Below are positions 28,614 through 37,773 of a DNA stretch of 64,000 nucleotides, one piece after another. Every line of letters begins with the position of its first letter. Position 1 is the stretch's first letter. The position numbers and the translations under genes are program-made. The stretch lies in contig NZ_CP089932.1 of the NCBI RefSeq assembly GCF_021365465.1, positions 868,001 through 932,000 on the forward strand, written 5' to 3'. The notes under the pieces were generated by a model. That model did not search any database. It was not told where the DNA came from and was given only the letters and a program-made list of their open reading frames with translations. This stretch comes from Erwinia tracheiphila. GTDB lineage: Bacteria > Pseudomonadota > Gammaproteobacteria > Enterobacterales > Enterobacteriaceae.

Positions 28614-29815
28614 TGTACTAGCTCAGACCTGATCTGACCGTTACCGGTTATTTATACAGGTGCCTGTCGGATTACATCCGGTTCAGATCCTTTTCTGCCC
28701 GGACACGTTTTCCATCAGGTAACCTGGCCACTGGCGTTCGCCCGCCGCACATTTTCCCCTGATGAGTCCGCTCATTATTGTCATGCCACAACCCGTTGTC
28801 CAGAGCCGCCTGCAGGCTCTCCCGCTCCCCATATGACTTCTTGCGGAACGTGACCTGATAAAAATCCTGCAAAATCGTTTTATGGAAGCGCTCACCGATG
28901 CCGTTGGTCTGTGGGGACATCGCCTTCGTTTTTGTATGGGCGATATCGTTGATGGCCAGATAAAGCTGGTAATCATGCTGCTCCACCTTACCACAGTACT
29001 CCGTTCCCCTGTCGGTCAGTCTTCTCAGCACCGGCAGCCCCTGAGCCTCACAGAACGGCAGTACGCGATCATTTAGCAGGCCGGCGGCGGTGTTCGGCGT
29101 TTTACTCGTATACCGCTTGCAGTGCGCCACTTTCGGGTACGTATCCACGAACGTCTGCGGGCAGATACGGCCCACCCCTTTCAGATCGCCAGCACAGAAG
29201 GTGTCCTGCGACCCGGGATAGCCCGGGTGAGCGGTCTCGATTTCGCCGCTGGCCTCATCATCATGCGCCTTTTTTCTCCAGCGCGGCGATTGGGGCACCG
29301 GTAAGCACGATGGCTTCTCTGGCGAGCTTTTCCTCAGGCGCCTTCAGGCGTTTACGGAAGTTCTCCAGGTCGTGTCGTTGCCAGATGGCGCGCACGCCGC
29401 TGCCGGAGTTAAACACGCCTTTTTTACGCAGCTCATCACTGGTCCGGTGCTGCCCGGGGGCCGGGAACTCAACGGCATATTCAACAACCGCGCGTTCAGT
29501 GGCTTCGTCGGCGCGGTTTGTCAGGTTGGGAACCCGGCGGTTCTGGTTAACCAGCGCGTCAATGCCGCCTTCAGCAGCCAGCTCCTGATAACGGTAGAAG
29601 GTGTCGCGTGACACGCCCGTGCTCTTGCAGGCTGTTGAGACGTTACCGGGTTATTCGGCGAGATTGAGCAGGCCGGCTTTGTGTTTGATGATGGGATTGT
29701 GAGTATGGAGCATGAGGGTGACCTTGCGTTTTGTTTAAGGATTCGACACCCATATCAAAACCGGCAACCCTCAATCTTTCAGGGTCCGCTGTCAGATTAC
29801 GTCGCGACGAATACA
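28614..29815 (-). mobile_element. IS481-family element inserted into the IS5-family element (1202 bp)
   Basis: Begins TGTACTAG and ends, read inward from the right, TGTATTCG; the first 27 bases of both ends share TGTA, GAC and ATCTGAC at matching positions, and TGT/ACA ends are typical of IS481. Flanked by exact 7-bp repeats GATAAGA. Contains one transposase gene, now broken. Confidence 0.85.
28672..29713 (-). pseudogene. IS481-family transposase, broken
   Basis: From ATG 29713: MLHTHNPIIKHKAGLLNLAE, TAA at about 29651-29653, then NVSTACKS and SRDTFYRYQELAAEGGIDAL (helix-turn-helix). Frame is lost near 29275 after PIAALEKKGA and resumes as HPGYPGSQDTFCAGDLKGVG, FVDTYPKVAHCKRY (first and second catalytic region), LTDRGTEYCG (DDE Asp), MSPQTNGIGERFHKTI (catalytic Glu). 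Two lesions; inactive. About 347 codons in total, normal for the family. Confidence 0.85.
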
Positions 29816-29822
29816 GATAAGA
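29816..29822. repeat. Right target duplication (GATAAGA) of the IS481-family element
   Basis: GATAAGA, identical to 28607-28613. Confidence 0.85.
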
Positions 29823-30289
29823 CCACAGGAAAAATGCAACAGGGCCTCGTCATTTTCAGACGTCTTTTCCCATCCTATCAGAACCCGGCGAAAGCGGTTC
29901 ATCCAGCTATGAGTCCTCCCGACGGCCCACCTGTGGGCCCTGACCTCCCCTGATTTACTGGCATCGGATTCCTCTTTTCGGGACTGAATATGAGGCTCGT
30001 AACGGCGGCTTTGCAGCTATGTTTTCAGCCTGCCCGCTTCGTCGCCTTTGCCCGGGCAGAGTCCGGGTTTTTGCACCTGACGCCCCGTCTGAAGAGCATC
30101 AGGTGTATCCGCAACCAGTCTGATATCATGGGTGTTCGCCGCTGCAACGACCCGTGAAAGAGGAAGCCCGCTGGCATCTGTCATCAGACTGCGCTTTACG
30201 CCCTGTTTCCCTCTGTCCGTGGGGTTGCGGCCAGTTTTTTTGTCCCTGACAGCGGTGATGTGGTCATGCAGCCATCTGTTGATAACCAT
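29823..30289 (-). pseudogene. IS5-family transposase OrfB, broken (copy 1)
   Basis: Starts MVINRWLHDHITAVRDKKTG and reads GKQGVKRSLMTDASGLPLSRVVAAANTHD, part of the DDE domain, to a TAG after GRLKT (30017-30019); the frame continues LQSRRYEPHIQSRKEESD..HRWAVGRTHSWMNRF and is then cut by the IS481 element. The TAG stands where related transposases have Tyr. Overlaps orfA as in IS427-type frameshifted elements. Confidence 0.75.
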
Positions 30290-30590
30290 GACCAGTCAGT
30301 GCCGTCCGGATGTTCGCAGGCAGGCCGTTCTGCCAGAAGCGTTCAAACACCCCGGCATCCCGCCCCTCCTGAAATCGTCGGTGGGCAGAGCCTGACGAGC
30401 AGCGCTCTGTGGCATTGAGGGCATTCCACTGGCAACCCGTTCTGAGTACAAAGAAAACAGCGTTCATTGCAGCGCGATTATCAACCCGCCGACGATGCGT
30501 ACCCGGCGGATGCTGAGTTTTATGTTCCGGGATGGGAGGTGCCATTTTCTCCCAAAGTTGAACGCTGATTTGCCACTTGCTGCCCGCCAT
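30264..30590 (-). CDS. IS5-family transposase OrfA (copy 1)
   Basis: 108 residues, DUF4096-type N-terminal part of an IS427-group transposase: QLWEKMAPPIPEHK, NRAAMNAVFFVLRTGCQWNAL, RRFQEGRDAGVFERFW. Identical to the copy at 63079-63405. Alone it cannot catalyse transposition; a programmed -1 shift normally fuses it to OrfB. Confidence 0.8.
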   Translation of the reverse strand: MAGSKWQISVQLWEKMAPPIPEHKTQHPPGTHRRRVDNRAAMNAVFFVLRTGCQWNALNATERCSSGSAHRRFQEGRDAGVFERFWQNGLPANIRTALTGHGYQQMAA

Positions 30591-30649
30591 TCTTCGCCCT
30601 CAGAAATTGCCATTTTTTAGTATCTGGCAATCCCTTCTGGGATAGGTTT

Positions 30650-30652
30650 TAA
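30650..30652. repeat. Right 3-bp target duplication (TAA) of the IS5-family element
   Basis: TAA, matching 28573-28575. Confidence 0.6.
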
Positions 30653-30665
30653 GTCACGTAGGGAG

Positions 30666-30920
30666 ATGAATATGACGCTATGGAATTTTACACTGGTGTT
30701 GTCGGGGGGCAGATCGTCAACACCCTGTCTGGAAGATGCATTATTTACATCGGGCTGTAGCGATGGATGCCCGCTGATAACCCATTGGTTAGCAATGCAC
30801 ACGAGCTGGAGCAGTGGAATCTTGCTTTACGCATTCGCGCTTCAAAAGCGGGTGGAAAAGTTGATGAGAGAGTGCAGTTTCTCACCAATACGCAGGTTGG
30901 CGATACGCACTCAGACCAGA
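30666..30920 (+). pseudogene. Remnant: N-terminus of a small HTH-type protein joined to an unrelated fragment
   Basis: 30666-30770 encodes MTLWNFTLVLSG..TP.LEDALFTSGCSD, which resembles the start of small conserved DNA-binding (excise-like) proteins with a TPGLEDSLFEAGCDD motif. The homology stops after about 35 codons. From about 30755 another frame is open (ADNPLVSNAHELEQWNLALR, ASKAGGKVDERVQFLTNTQV) to a TAA near 30920, coding-like but unassigned. A deletion joint is the likely explanation. Confidence 0.45.
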
Positions 30921-31792
30921 TATAACCGTATCGATCCTTTCATACGTTTGCCATGAAGTTTCATCCGGGCTTTATTATCGCAATTAACGCCCGGATAAAT
31001 GCCCAGTTCCATTATTTAATCTGATTAGGAATAACTTTGCTTATTGTGTCAACTATGGCAATAGAAAATAATACTGCCCGAATTCTTATTGTCTGAAAGA
31101 ATTTATTTAATTTAATCAGTGCAATAGGTGCTTTGAGTGACGCGGTCAGAAGACGTTGCCGGACACTATGATATTTAGTGTGAGATGAGTGGATCGGCAT
31201 CGCTGGTACATATGCCTTTGCAGCGAACGATGAAGTTGTGGCTAACCAGCCACCAGTTACGCAGGGCGGCCTGGCGCGATAGCACTCCGCTTAACCGATG
31301 CGGTGTGACGTGAAAATTGTCATTGGCCGTTTGCTTAAACATCCTCGCGGCCCGCCAGCCAACCCCTTACTGTGAACGACATGGGTAAACAGACTCATTG
31401 CGAAACATCAACAGCAACACAGGCGCGATTAACGAATCACGGCGTTTTGGGGCTTTGCCGGACAGGCGAAGTTTTCCCTTTGGTTGCAAAGGGAGGAGAG
31501 AATCAATGAGCTTGTTGGTGAGACATCTGAAAATCCTGGATTGCGTCTCAAGCTTAACCCTGGTGAGTCAATCCTCTATGCCTGCGGTACAAAGGCAACA
31601 TGTTCGGAGTCTTTTGAACTGTGTTCATCGTTTAACTATGTTTTTGTGGGAGAATAATAAAATTACCGGAAATAACTTATTTAGCCTCAATGTAAAATTT
31701 GCCATATTTTTGTCATCTTTATTGCCCAACATAACGTTTGTGGTCTGACATCTTCGTTTCAGTTCGACACTCCCGTTTAAAAAGGAAAAGCA
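30921..31792. other. Non-coding or eroded stretch upstream of the acid phosphatase gene
   Basis: About 870 bp with no supported gene. A minus-strand segment near 31200-31340 gives an open stretch (VTPHRLSGVLSRQAALRNWW) without start or stop context. The last 150 bp are AT-rich and probably hold the phosphatase promoter; no Pho box was recognised. Confidence 0.4.
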
Positions 31793-33070
31793 ATGCGCAC
31801 CCGATACACCCTGCTCATGGCGGCTCTGTTGGTTAGCCAGCTGGTCCAGGCGAAACCAGCCAACCTTTCGCAAGAGCAACTCCATGTCCTTCTTGACAGC
31901 ACAACGCCTGCCAGTGCCGATACATCTTTTCTGGCGCTGGATAGAGCCATTCAGCAATCACTAATCGCGGCGTTACAAGGAGATACCAGCAAGCTGACAC
32001 GCGATCGGTTAAAAAATGTAGAACAGAGCGACAAACTGTCTGACAGCAAATGGTTGAAGGCGAGCGGTTACAATTTCGCAAAAAAAGAGAACCAGCAGGC
32101 TGGTATCGCGTTACTCAGTGCTTTTCCATTGTTACCAAAAACCACTATCGCCGCCAGTCTGAAAACGGTTGAGCAGGCTAACCTCAATGCCAGTAATGGG
32201 CAACGCACCCAGGCGCTTATTGATGCCGAAGGGCAGGATCATCTGTTTTTCCTTGCGGACGCTCTGGGGCCGAAGTTGGGCGAGGCCTTTCTTCGTGCCT
32301 ACAACAACGGTGAGCTGGGTAAGGCTGCTGCTTTAATCAAAGCCACAGAAGTGGGCACTGGTGCGGCGAAAAAGTATTTTGATAATCCGCGTCCGTTCCT
32401 GATCCCCGGTAACACCATTCATTTCGTTCCAGATACCGCTGTGGTCAAAGATAATGCGCCTTACAAAGCATCAGAAAGCTCTTATCCCAGCGGCCACACC
32501 AATACTGCCTATACCGACGCACTGTTACTGGGCGAAATGCTGCCGGAACGTTTTATACCGCTGTTGGATCGTGCTGCACGTTATGGTTATTCTCGCATGA
32601 TCCTTGGCGTACATTATCCTATTGACCTGATGGGGTCGCGCATGGTGGCGCAGCGTAACGTTGCTCATTATCTCAACGATGCGAAATACCATGCGCTGTT
32701 CGAACAGGCGAAGCAGCAGCTGCGCGCCGCATTGGAAAAAGAGTGTGGCACCTCGCTTGCTGAATGTGCTAAACCGCAGGGCGCTGGTGATCCCTATACC
32801 GCACCGCAAATGAAAGCTTTCTACCGATACACTATGACGTACCACCTGCCTCAGGAGAAAGTAACGGCCACACGAGTCGTGGTACCGGAAGATGCAGAGG
32901 TATTACTGGAAGGGCCGCTGCCACATCTGAGCGCCGCACAACGCCGTCAGCTGATGGTAAAGACCGCGCTCGCTGGGGGGTATCCTCTTTCCGGCAGCAC
33001 GCCTGAGCAAAGCTTCTGGCAGCGTCTTGATCTTTCTGCAGCGGCCAGCGCCGCACATCACGGTAGCTGA
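31793..33070 (+). CDS. Class A (PAP2-type) nonspecific acid phosphatase
   Basis: 425 residues with signal peptide MRTRYTLLMAALLVSQLVQA (cleavage near residue 20). The three phosphatase motifs are complete: K193-x6-RP (200-201), PSGHT (232-236, catalytic His 235) and SRxxxxxHxxxD (S267...H274...D278). Periplasmic enzyme hydrolysing phosphomonoesters, related to PhoN/PhoC but with an extra N-terminal 100 and C-terminal 130 residues compared with the 250-residue PhoN. ATG follows AAAAAGGAAAAGC. No operon partner. Intact. Confidence 0.85.
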   Translation: MRTRYTLLMAALLVSQLVQAKPANLSQEQLHVLLDSTTPASADTSFLALDRAIQQSLIAALQGDTSKLTRDRLKNVEQSDKLSDSKWLKASGYNFAKKENQQAGIALLSAFPLLPKTTIAASLKTVEQANLNASNGQRTQALIDAEGQDHLFFLADALGPKLGEAFLRAYNNGELGKAAALIKATEVGTGAAKKYFDNPRPFLIPGNTIHFVPDTAVVKDNAPYKASESSYPSGHTNTAYTDALLLGEMLPERFIPLLDRAARYGYSRMILGVHYPIDLMGSRMVAQRNVAHYLNDAKYHALFEQAKQQLRAALEKECGTSLAECAKPQGAGDPYTAPQMKAFYRYTMTYHLPQEKVTATRVVVPEDAEVLLEGPLPHLSAAQRRQLMVKTALAGGYPLSGSTPEQSFWQRLDLSAAASAAHHGS

Positions 33071-33344
33071 TACAACAGGCGGGGCGACCCGCCTTTTTCT
33101 TTCAGGACATTTGCTGACCCGCCATCCCGTGCCAATCGGCAGGTAGATGACTTGTCGGACCTGCGCCGGAATTATCCACGCGCTAAAAACATCGTCTGGC
33201 AGGATGTGGCCGTCCAACATAATGATGCCACTTTCCAGGTTACAGATGAACAATCACCCTGCTAAAGTGAAACACATTGTGGTCGGTGATAAATTCGCGG
33301 GCAGAACCTGTGTCTGTCTGCAACAATTAGCAGGGGTAAGCTTT

Positions 33345-33836
33345 ATGACAGTGCAGTCGGTTTCTCTGGTGCGGTATCAGCCACGCTACCAGCCGGGTGT
33401 GGTGGCATTGATCCTGCCGATACAAAACGAAGAATTTTCTATTAATATCACTGCGTAATAGTGGATGTATATAATGGTTTTACCGGGAAATCACCAGCGA
33501 TTTCTGGCTGGCACTGGCGGAAGATAACGTGGTGGGCTGCATTGGGCTGAAGGACACTGGCGAAAGGCAGGCGGCCCTGCGCAAGATTTTTGTTGCAGAA
33601 GGCTGGTGTGGCAGGGCAAAGGGGTTGCCGGTGCGTTGCTAACTGTGCTGCTAAAGCATGCAGCGCAACGGAAACTGGATAATATTTATCTCGGGACCAC
33701 CAGTAAATTCCTGGCGGCGCACTGTTTCTATGAGAAGAACGGTTTTCAGGAAGTTGAACGAACCGCGTTACCCGAAACCTTTCCGGTGATGAGGGTGGAC
33801 AGCAAGTTTTATCGTCTCGCCCTTAATGGGGAATAG
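33345..33836 (+). pseudogene. Decayed GNAT-family N-acetyltransferase
   Basis: Starts MTVQSVSLVRYQPRYQPGVV, LILPIQNEEFSINITA, then TAA at 33456-33458. Continues in other frames: DFWLALAEDNVVGCIGLKD, ERQAALRKIFVAEGW, then GKGVAGALLTVLLKHAAQ (acetyl-CoA-binding Q/RxxGxG/A region), LDNIYLGTTSKFLAAHCFYEKNGF and VMRVDSKFYRLAL to the stop at 33836. A loss of about 20 codons near 33460 plus two frameshifts (one near the GKG motif at 33608). Substrate unknown. Confidence 0.8.
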
Positions 33837-34321
33837 CCCGAGTGCCGCTGACAGATCCGCGCCCTGCTGTTATGGTTGATGAGTCAGGTAAGTTACCTGT
33901 CAAAAACAGATTGACTGGCCAGAGGCTGCCCGGAAAAACAGACAAGGGCGGTCTCCCTGTTTGCTTAAGAAGATGTGGTTGAATTTATCTCTGGCGCAAA
34001 GAAAAGCGCAAAATCATTTCTCAGCTTACCGTAGTTTCGGCGGGGTAGGTTTCATGTGTTTTGAACGCGTAACAATAATGGCGAATGGGTGTTGTGATTG
34101 CTGCTCGCATTATTGTTACTGACGTACGCATCGCCAGATATATAAGCAGTATTGCTGTATTACTACTGCAGATGGTACGGTAACTTAATTGCAGTACTGC
34201 TAAACAACCGATTGGAACCAGACAGGTTTCAGCAGTGTCATGGTATTGACGCAAGAGTACAGAGCAAAGGAAACTGACGCCCCGGTGAGTCAGGGGATCT
34301 GCGGTGCCACGGGGAAGTTAC
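33837..34321. other. Intergenic stretch between the acetyltransferase relic and ftnA
   Basis: About 485 bp; no open frame with recognisable coding character and no clear regulatory motif apart from the ftnA terminator that follows. Confidence 0.45.
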
Positions 34322-34343
34322 AAGGGCGAAGCACTTCGCCCTT
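34322..34343 (-). terminator. ftnA terminator hairpin
   Basis: AAGGGCGAAG-CA-CTTCGCCCTT, perfect 10-bp stem just past the ftnA stop on the minus strand, followed in that direction by TGTAACTTCC. Confidence 0.7.
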
Positions 34344-34349
34344 CAGACA

Positions 34350-34859
34350 TCAGGCCTCTGTATGGTTATCGCTGCTCATTTTCATCAGGTCTTTATCCAC
34401 GAAGAACAAGGCTTCACCGCTGTTGCCCACCAGCGCCAGTTTATCCAACACGGACTTAAACAGCTTCTCTTCTTCGTGCTGTTCAGCCACATACCATTGC
34501 AGGAAATTGAAAGTGGAATAATCCTGTGAGGTGATGGCAGCATGTGCCAGTTCATTAATTTTGCTGGTAATCAGTTTTTCGTGTTGGTAAGCCTGCTCCA
34601 GCATCTCGCTCAGTGAATTAAAGGTAATCGGCGGTGCCGCGATGGCACCGAGTACCGGCATAGCACCGGTATCACTCAGGTAGTTAAACAAGCGCTGCAT
34701 GTGCTGCATTTCTTCCGTAGAATGCTCACGCATAAAAGCGGCTGCCCCTTCGAACCCTTTATCGGCACACCAGGCGCTCATCTGCAAATAGAGATTGGCA
34801 GAGAAGAATTCCAGATTTAACTGGTCGTTCAGGTTGGCAGTCATTTCGCTGGTTAGCAT
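34350..34859 (-). CDS. ftnA: Bacterial non-heme ferritin FtnA
   Basis: 169 residues (E. coli 165). Forms a 24-subunit cytoplasmic shell that oxidises and stores iron. Ferroxidase ligands are at the family positions: E17, E50, H53, E94, with the helices [31 protein letters not shown] and [21 protein letters not shown] intact. Monocistronic with a hairpin terminator. In this window it is the storage end of the iron pathway whose import end is the heme operon at 42465. Confidence 0.95.
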   Translation of the reverse strand: MLTSEMTANLNDQLNLEFFSANLYLQMSAWCADKGFEGAAAFMREHSTEEMQHMQRLFNYLSDTGAMPVLGAIAAPPITFNSLSEMLEQAYQHEKLITSKINELAHAAITSQDYSTFNFLQWYVAEQHEEEKLFKSVLDKLALVGNSGEALFFVDKDLMKMSSDNHTEA

Positions 34860-35344
34860 GGTGGCTCCATATATTCATGGTGAATTTTATTAATGCTGTA
34901 TTTATATGCATTATGCACCTGTGATATAAAAATAAAAACCGTTAAATTCCGTTTTTTCTTTTATTTGATGTTAACTAATTGAATTATATCTATTTTTGCA
35001 ACTCTGATTATTCCATTCTTTAAATGATTTTGATAACCATTATTATTAATACAGCTTTATTTGATACTATTTCCCCTTTATTCAGACAACTGAGAAATTA
35101 TTTTTTTTTTCGGGTTCTGTTAAAAGTTGGAATAATAGTATATCTCTCTGGGAGACATTATTTTTTGTCATTCGTTCGTCTGAAAATAAATGTTGACCAA
35201 CAGCATGCAGGTGAAGGTTTTTCACGTCGTTGTCATCCTGACACTAAACTGCGTCACCATGATAGTGGTAAGCGGCTTCTTTTTTACCCATCGAGGCAGG
35301 GTGGTTTTGCCGTGACCCGCATGACCGCAACCGATTATGCTGGA
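34860..35344. other. AT-rich region upstream of ftnA
   Basis: About 485 bp of AT-rich sequence containing a 12-base T run near 35099-35110. A 111-codon plus-strand frame (35024-35359) has no domain and runs into the MFS relic; not accepted as a gene. Confidence 0.4.
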
Positions 35345-35775
35345 TTACTCTGTTGTTGATGAGCGTGCGGTAGTGGGGGGCTTCTCCCGCCAGCGCATCA
35401 GCATACTGCCACAGCTACTCAGCGTCAGTAGCGCTACCACGCCGGGCCAGCTTGCATACTTCAGGATGGCACTGCCCAGCTGCCAGCTATTATGAAGCAT
35501 TACTGCCAGCGTGGACCAAAAGGTGCTGAAGCCGACTGACAGCAGCGCCTGAGCCAGCGTTGCTCGCCGCAATGATGGGTAGTTACACCACAGATGATGC
35601 ATTGATGCTAATAGCGTCGGATAGCGCATGCGGCTTACCGGTGGCATTTAAGGTAGCCTCAACCAGTGCAGCAGCGTGATGAAAGTCACCATCAGTGCGG
35701 CGGCAAACACGATCCGCCAGCCAAAATATTCCGCTACAACCCCGCTCAATACGACAGTAGCCGCATGCTTTTCCC
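35345..35775 (-). pseudogene. Internal fragment of an MFS transporter
   Basis: Reading minus strand from about 35775: VVLSGVVAEYFGWRIVFAAALMVTFITLLHWLRLP, TAA near 35648-35650, then YPSLRRATLAQALLSVGFSTFWSTLAVMLH and NSWQLGSA, after which the frame loses homology. This is the middle (helices 5 to 8) of a DHA1-type drug/sugar efflux transporter. N-terminal and C-terminal halves are missing, so it is a deletion remnant. Confidence 0.65.
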
Positions 35776-35779
35776 GCAT

Positions 35780-37468
35780 TCAGAACGTTTCCCAGTTACC
35801 TTCGTCTGTCACCTGCGGCTTTTCCGGTGAGGGAAGCAGACGCTTTGGCGCTGCAAGGGTGCTTTTAGCCTGCTCCGGAATGCTTTGCACCACCGCTGGC
35901 TGTTTTTCCTGTCCATCGGTTTTAAATGCGGCCACTGCCTGTGAAAGACGGCTGGCCTGCTCTTCCAGTGAAGCGGATGCTGCCGCAGATTCCTGCACCA
36001 GTGCGGCGTTTTGCTGAGTCACGCGGTCCATTTCGGTAACGGCCTGGCCAATTTGATCGATGCCGCGACTCTGCTCGTCGGAGGCGGAAGCAATCTCGCC
36101 CATAATATCGGTAACGCGCATGACGGCGGCAACAATATCGTGCATGGTTTCACCCGCGATACTGACCTGCTGCGATCCGGCATCCACACGGTTTACCGAG
36201 GCTTCAATCAGCGTTTTAATCTCTTTTGCTGCCTGTGCGCTGCGCTGGGCAAGATTACGTACTTCACCTGCAACCACTGCAAATCCGCGACCCTGCTCAC
36301 CGGCACGTGCTGCCTCAACCGCCGCATTCAACGCGAGAATATTGGTCTGAAAGGCAATGCTGTCAATAACACTGATAATGTCGGCAATTTTTTGTGAACT
36401 GCTGGCAATCTCGCTCATAGTTTTTACTACGCCATCCACTACCTGGCCGCCCTTACCGGCGGTCTCTGAGGCGCTTTTCGCCAGTTGAGAAGCCTGACGG
36501 GCGTTTTCGGCGTTTTGTTTTACCGTTGAGGTCAGCTGCTCCATACTTGCTGCGGTTTGCTCCAGCGAGGCGCCCTGTTGTTCCGTTCTGGCGGAAAGAT
36601 CGTTATTGCCATGAGAAATTTCGCTGGCTCCACTGTAAATCGCGCTGGCGCTTTCGCGGACACGGCTAACGGTATCTCGCAACGACTGCTGCATCGTGGC
36701 CAGATGGGCCGCCAGTTGGCCCATTTCGCTGCGACCTTCTACCTGCGATTTGCCACTAAGGTCGCCACCAGCAATCCCCTGAATATGATTTTTCACCTGC
36801 TTTAGTGGGGTAAGCAACACGGATTTAATGATGCCCCAGACGGCCAGTACCAGTATCGCTAGTATCAGTACCATAACTGTCAGCGTCCACAGCATATGGC
36901 TATAGCTTTCCTCATTTTGTGCCATCCCCGTCGCCTGCAAGGCTGCATTTTCCTCGCGCCATTGCGTATAGCTTGCTTCCAGTGCCTCCTGCGCCTTTTG
37001 CGTATCCAGATTGCTATAGTCCTCATAATTGTTGACCTGTAAATACTGAATTGACATTTTCAGGGCATCAAAAAGCTGCTGATAATCACCGGCTACCCTG
37101 CTTGCCAGTTCAGGACTTTGCCCGTTAATAATCGGCTCATTTTTATAAATATCAAAATGCTGCTGGGCCACCACCAGTGAAGCGCCAGCGTCTGAAAGCA
37201 GTTTAGCGATAGTGGCCTGGGCTGCGGCATCGGTTTGTTTTTTAAGAATGCGGATAGCAACACGGTTAATTGTTACCCTGGTTTTAATCAGCGTTTGCCA
37301 GCTGTCACTCAGTTGCCCTTGCTGATGATTCAGTGAGTTGGCGTGAATGAAGTTATTTTTATCTTGGTTAATGGCTTTAAAAGAGAGCGCGCTGGAAATT
37401 AACAGCAGCCCGCTGAACACCACCAGCACAATAATAATGCTGGTAACGACTTTCATATTTTTAATCAT
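35780..37468 (-). CDS. Methyl-accepting chemotaxis protein (Tsr/Tar class)
   Basis: 562 residues: membrane helix 1 (about 8-30), four-helix-bundle periplasmic ligand domain (about 31-190), membrane helix 2 (about 191-214), HAMP, then the signalling coiled coil with the highly conserved hairpin IISVIDSIAFQTNILALNAAVEAARAGEQGRGFAVVA. The last five residues are NWETF, the CheR/CheB-tethering pentapeptide of high-abundance enteric receptors. Ligand not predictable by eye. No che or flagellar genes adjoin it. Its preservation suggests that a primary chemotaxis and flagellar system exists elsewhere in the genome. Confidence 0.92.
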   Translation of the reverse strand: MIKNMKVVTSIIIVLVVFSGLLLISSALSFKAINQDKNNFIHANSLNHQQGQLSDSWQTLIKTRVTINRVAIRILKKQTDAAAQATIAKLLSDAGASLVVAQQHFDIYKNEPIINGQSPELASRVAGDYQQLFDALKMSIQYLQVNNYEDYSNLDTQKAQEALEASYTQWREENAALQATGMAQNEESYSHMLWTLTVMVLILAILVLAVWGIIKSVLLTPLKQVKNHIQGIAGGDLSGKSQVEGRSEMGQLAAHLATMQQSLRDTVSRVRESASAIYSGASEISHGNNDLSARTEQQGASLEQTAASMEQLTSTVKQNAENARQASQLAKSASETAGKGGQVVDGVVKTMSEIASSSQKIADIISVIDSIAFQTNILALNAAVEAARAGEQGRGFAVVAGEVRNLAQRSAQAAKEIKTLIEASVNRVDAGSQQVSIAGETMHDIVAAVMRVTDIMGEIASASDEQSRGIDQIGQAVTEMDRVTQQNAALVQESAAASASLEEQASRLSQAVAAFKTDGQEKQPAVVQSIPEQAKSTLAAPKRLLPSPEKPQVTDEGNWETF

Positions 37469-37627
37469 GCTGTGTACTCAATGATGGGGAAAGACTTCAC
37501 AACAGATTATCGGACAAAAGACAGAGAACTTTATGCTCGGTACGATAAAATTAGGTGCTTTTCCGCCACTGCTTTTTGATACAACACGGCAAGAGGAACA
37601 TGGTGTAAAAAGGTTTTTATACGACCA

Positions 37628-37631
37628 GTTC
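37628..37631. repeat. GTTC (GAAC) target tetranucleotide at the origin end of IS91 copy 1
   Basis: IS91 elements insert next to GAAC/CAAG, with the origin end abutting the tetranucleotide. GTTC here, GAAC on the transposase strand, lies directly before ATGGTTAGG, the conserved start of both copies. Confidence 0.6.
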
Positions 37632-37773
37632 ATGGTTAGGAGATTGAATCGCCTCTTTTGAGATCGCCTGACCATGAAAAGTGGCACGATCTACTCCATT
37701 GCTGCTGCTGATCTGTGTGGGTTTTGATGTGAAAATGCCATCTTCGCCGTATTTTTAACCTGAAACCTGTTTT

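Larger units (their letters stand above)
28576..30649 (-). mobile_element. IS5-family (IS427 group) element, copy 1, split by an IS481-family insertion
   Basis: Left end GAGCCTGTCTCAACAGG at 28576-28592 and right end (reading inward) AAACCTATCCCAGAAGG at 30633-30649 are the same ends as in copy 2 at 63020-63886. Between them a second element (28614-29815) interrupts the sequence; removing it with one GATAAGA copy restores the contiguous element. TAA flanks both sides. The interrupted copy cannot supply a full transposase. Confidence 0.85.
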
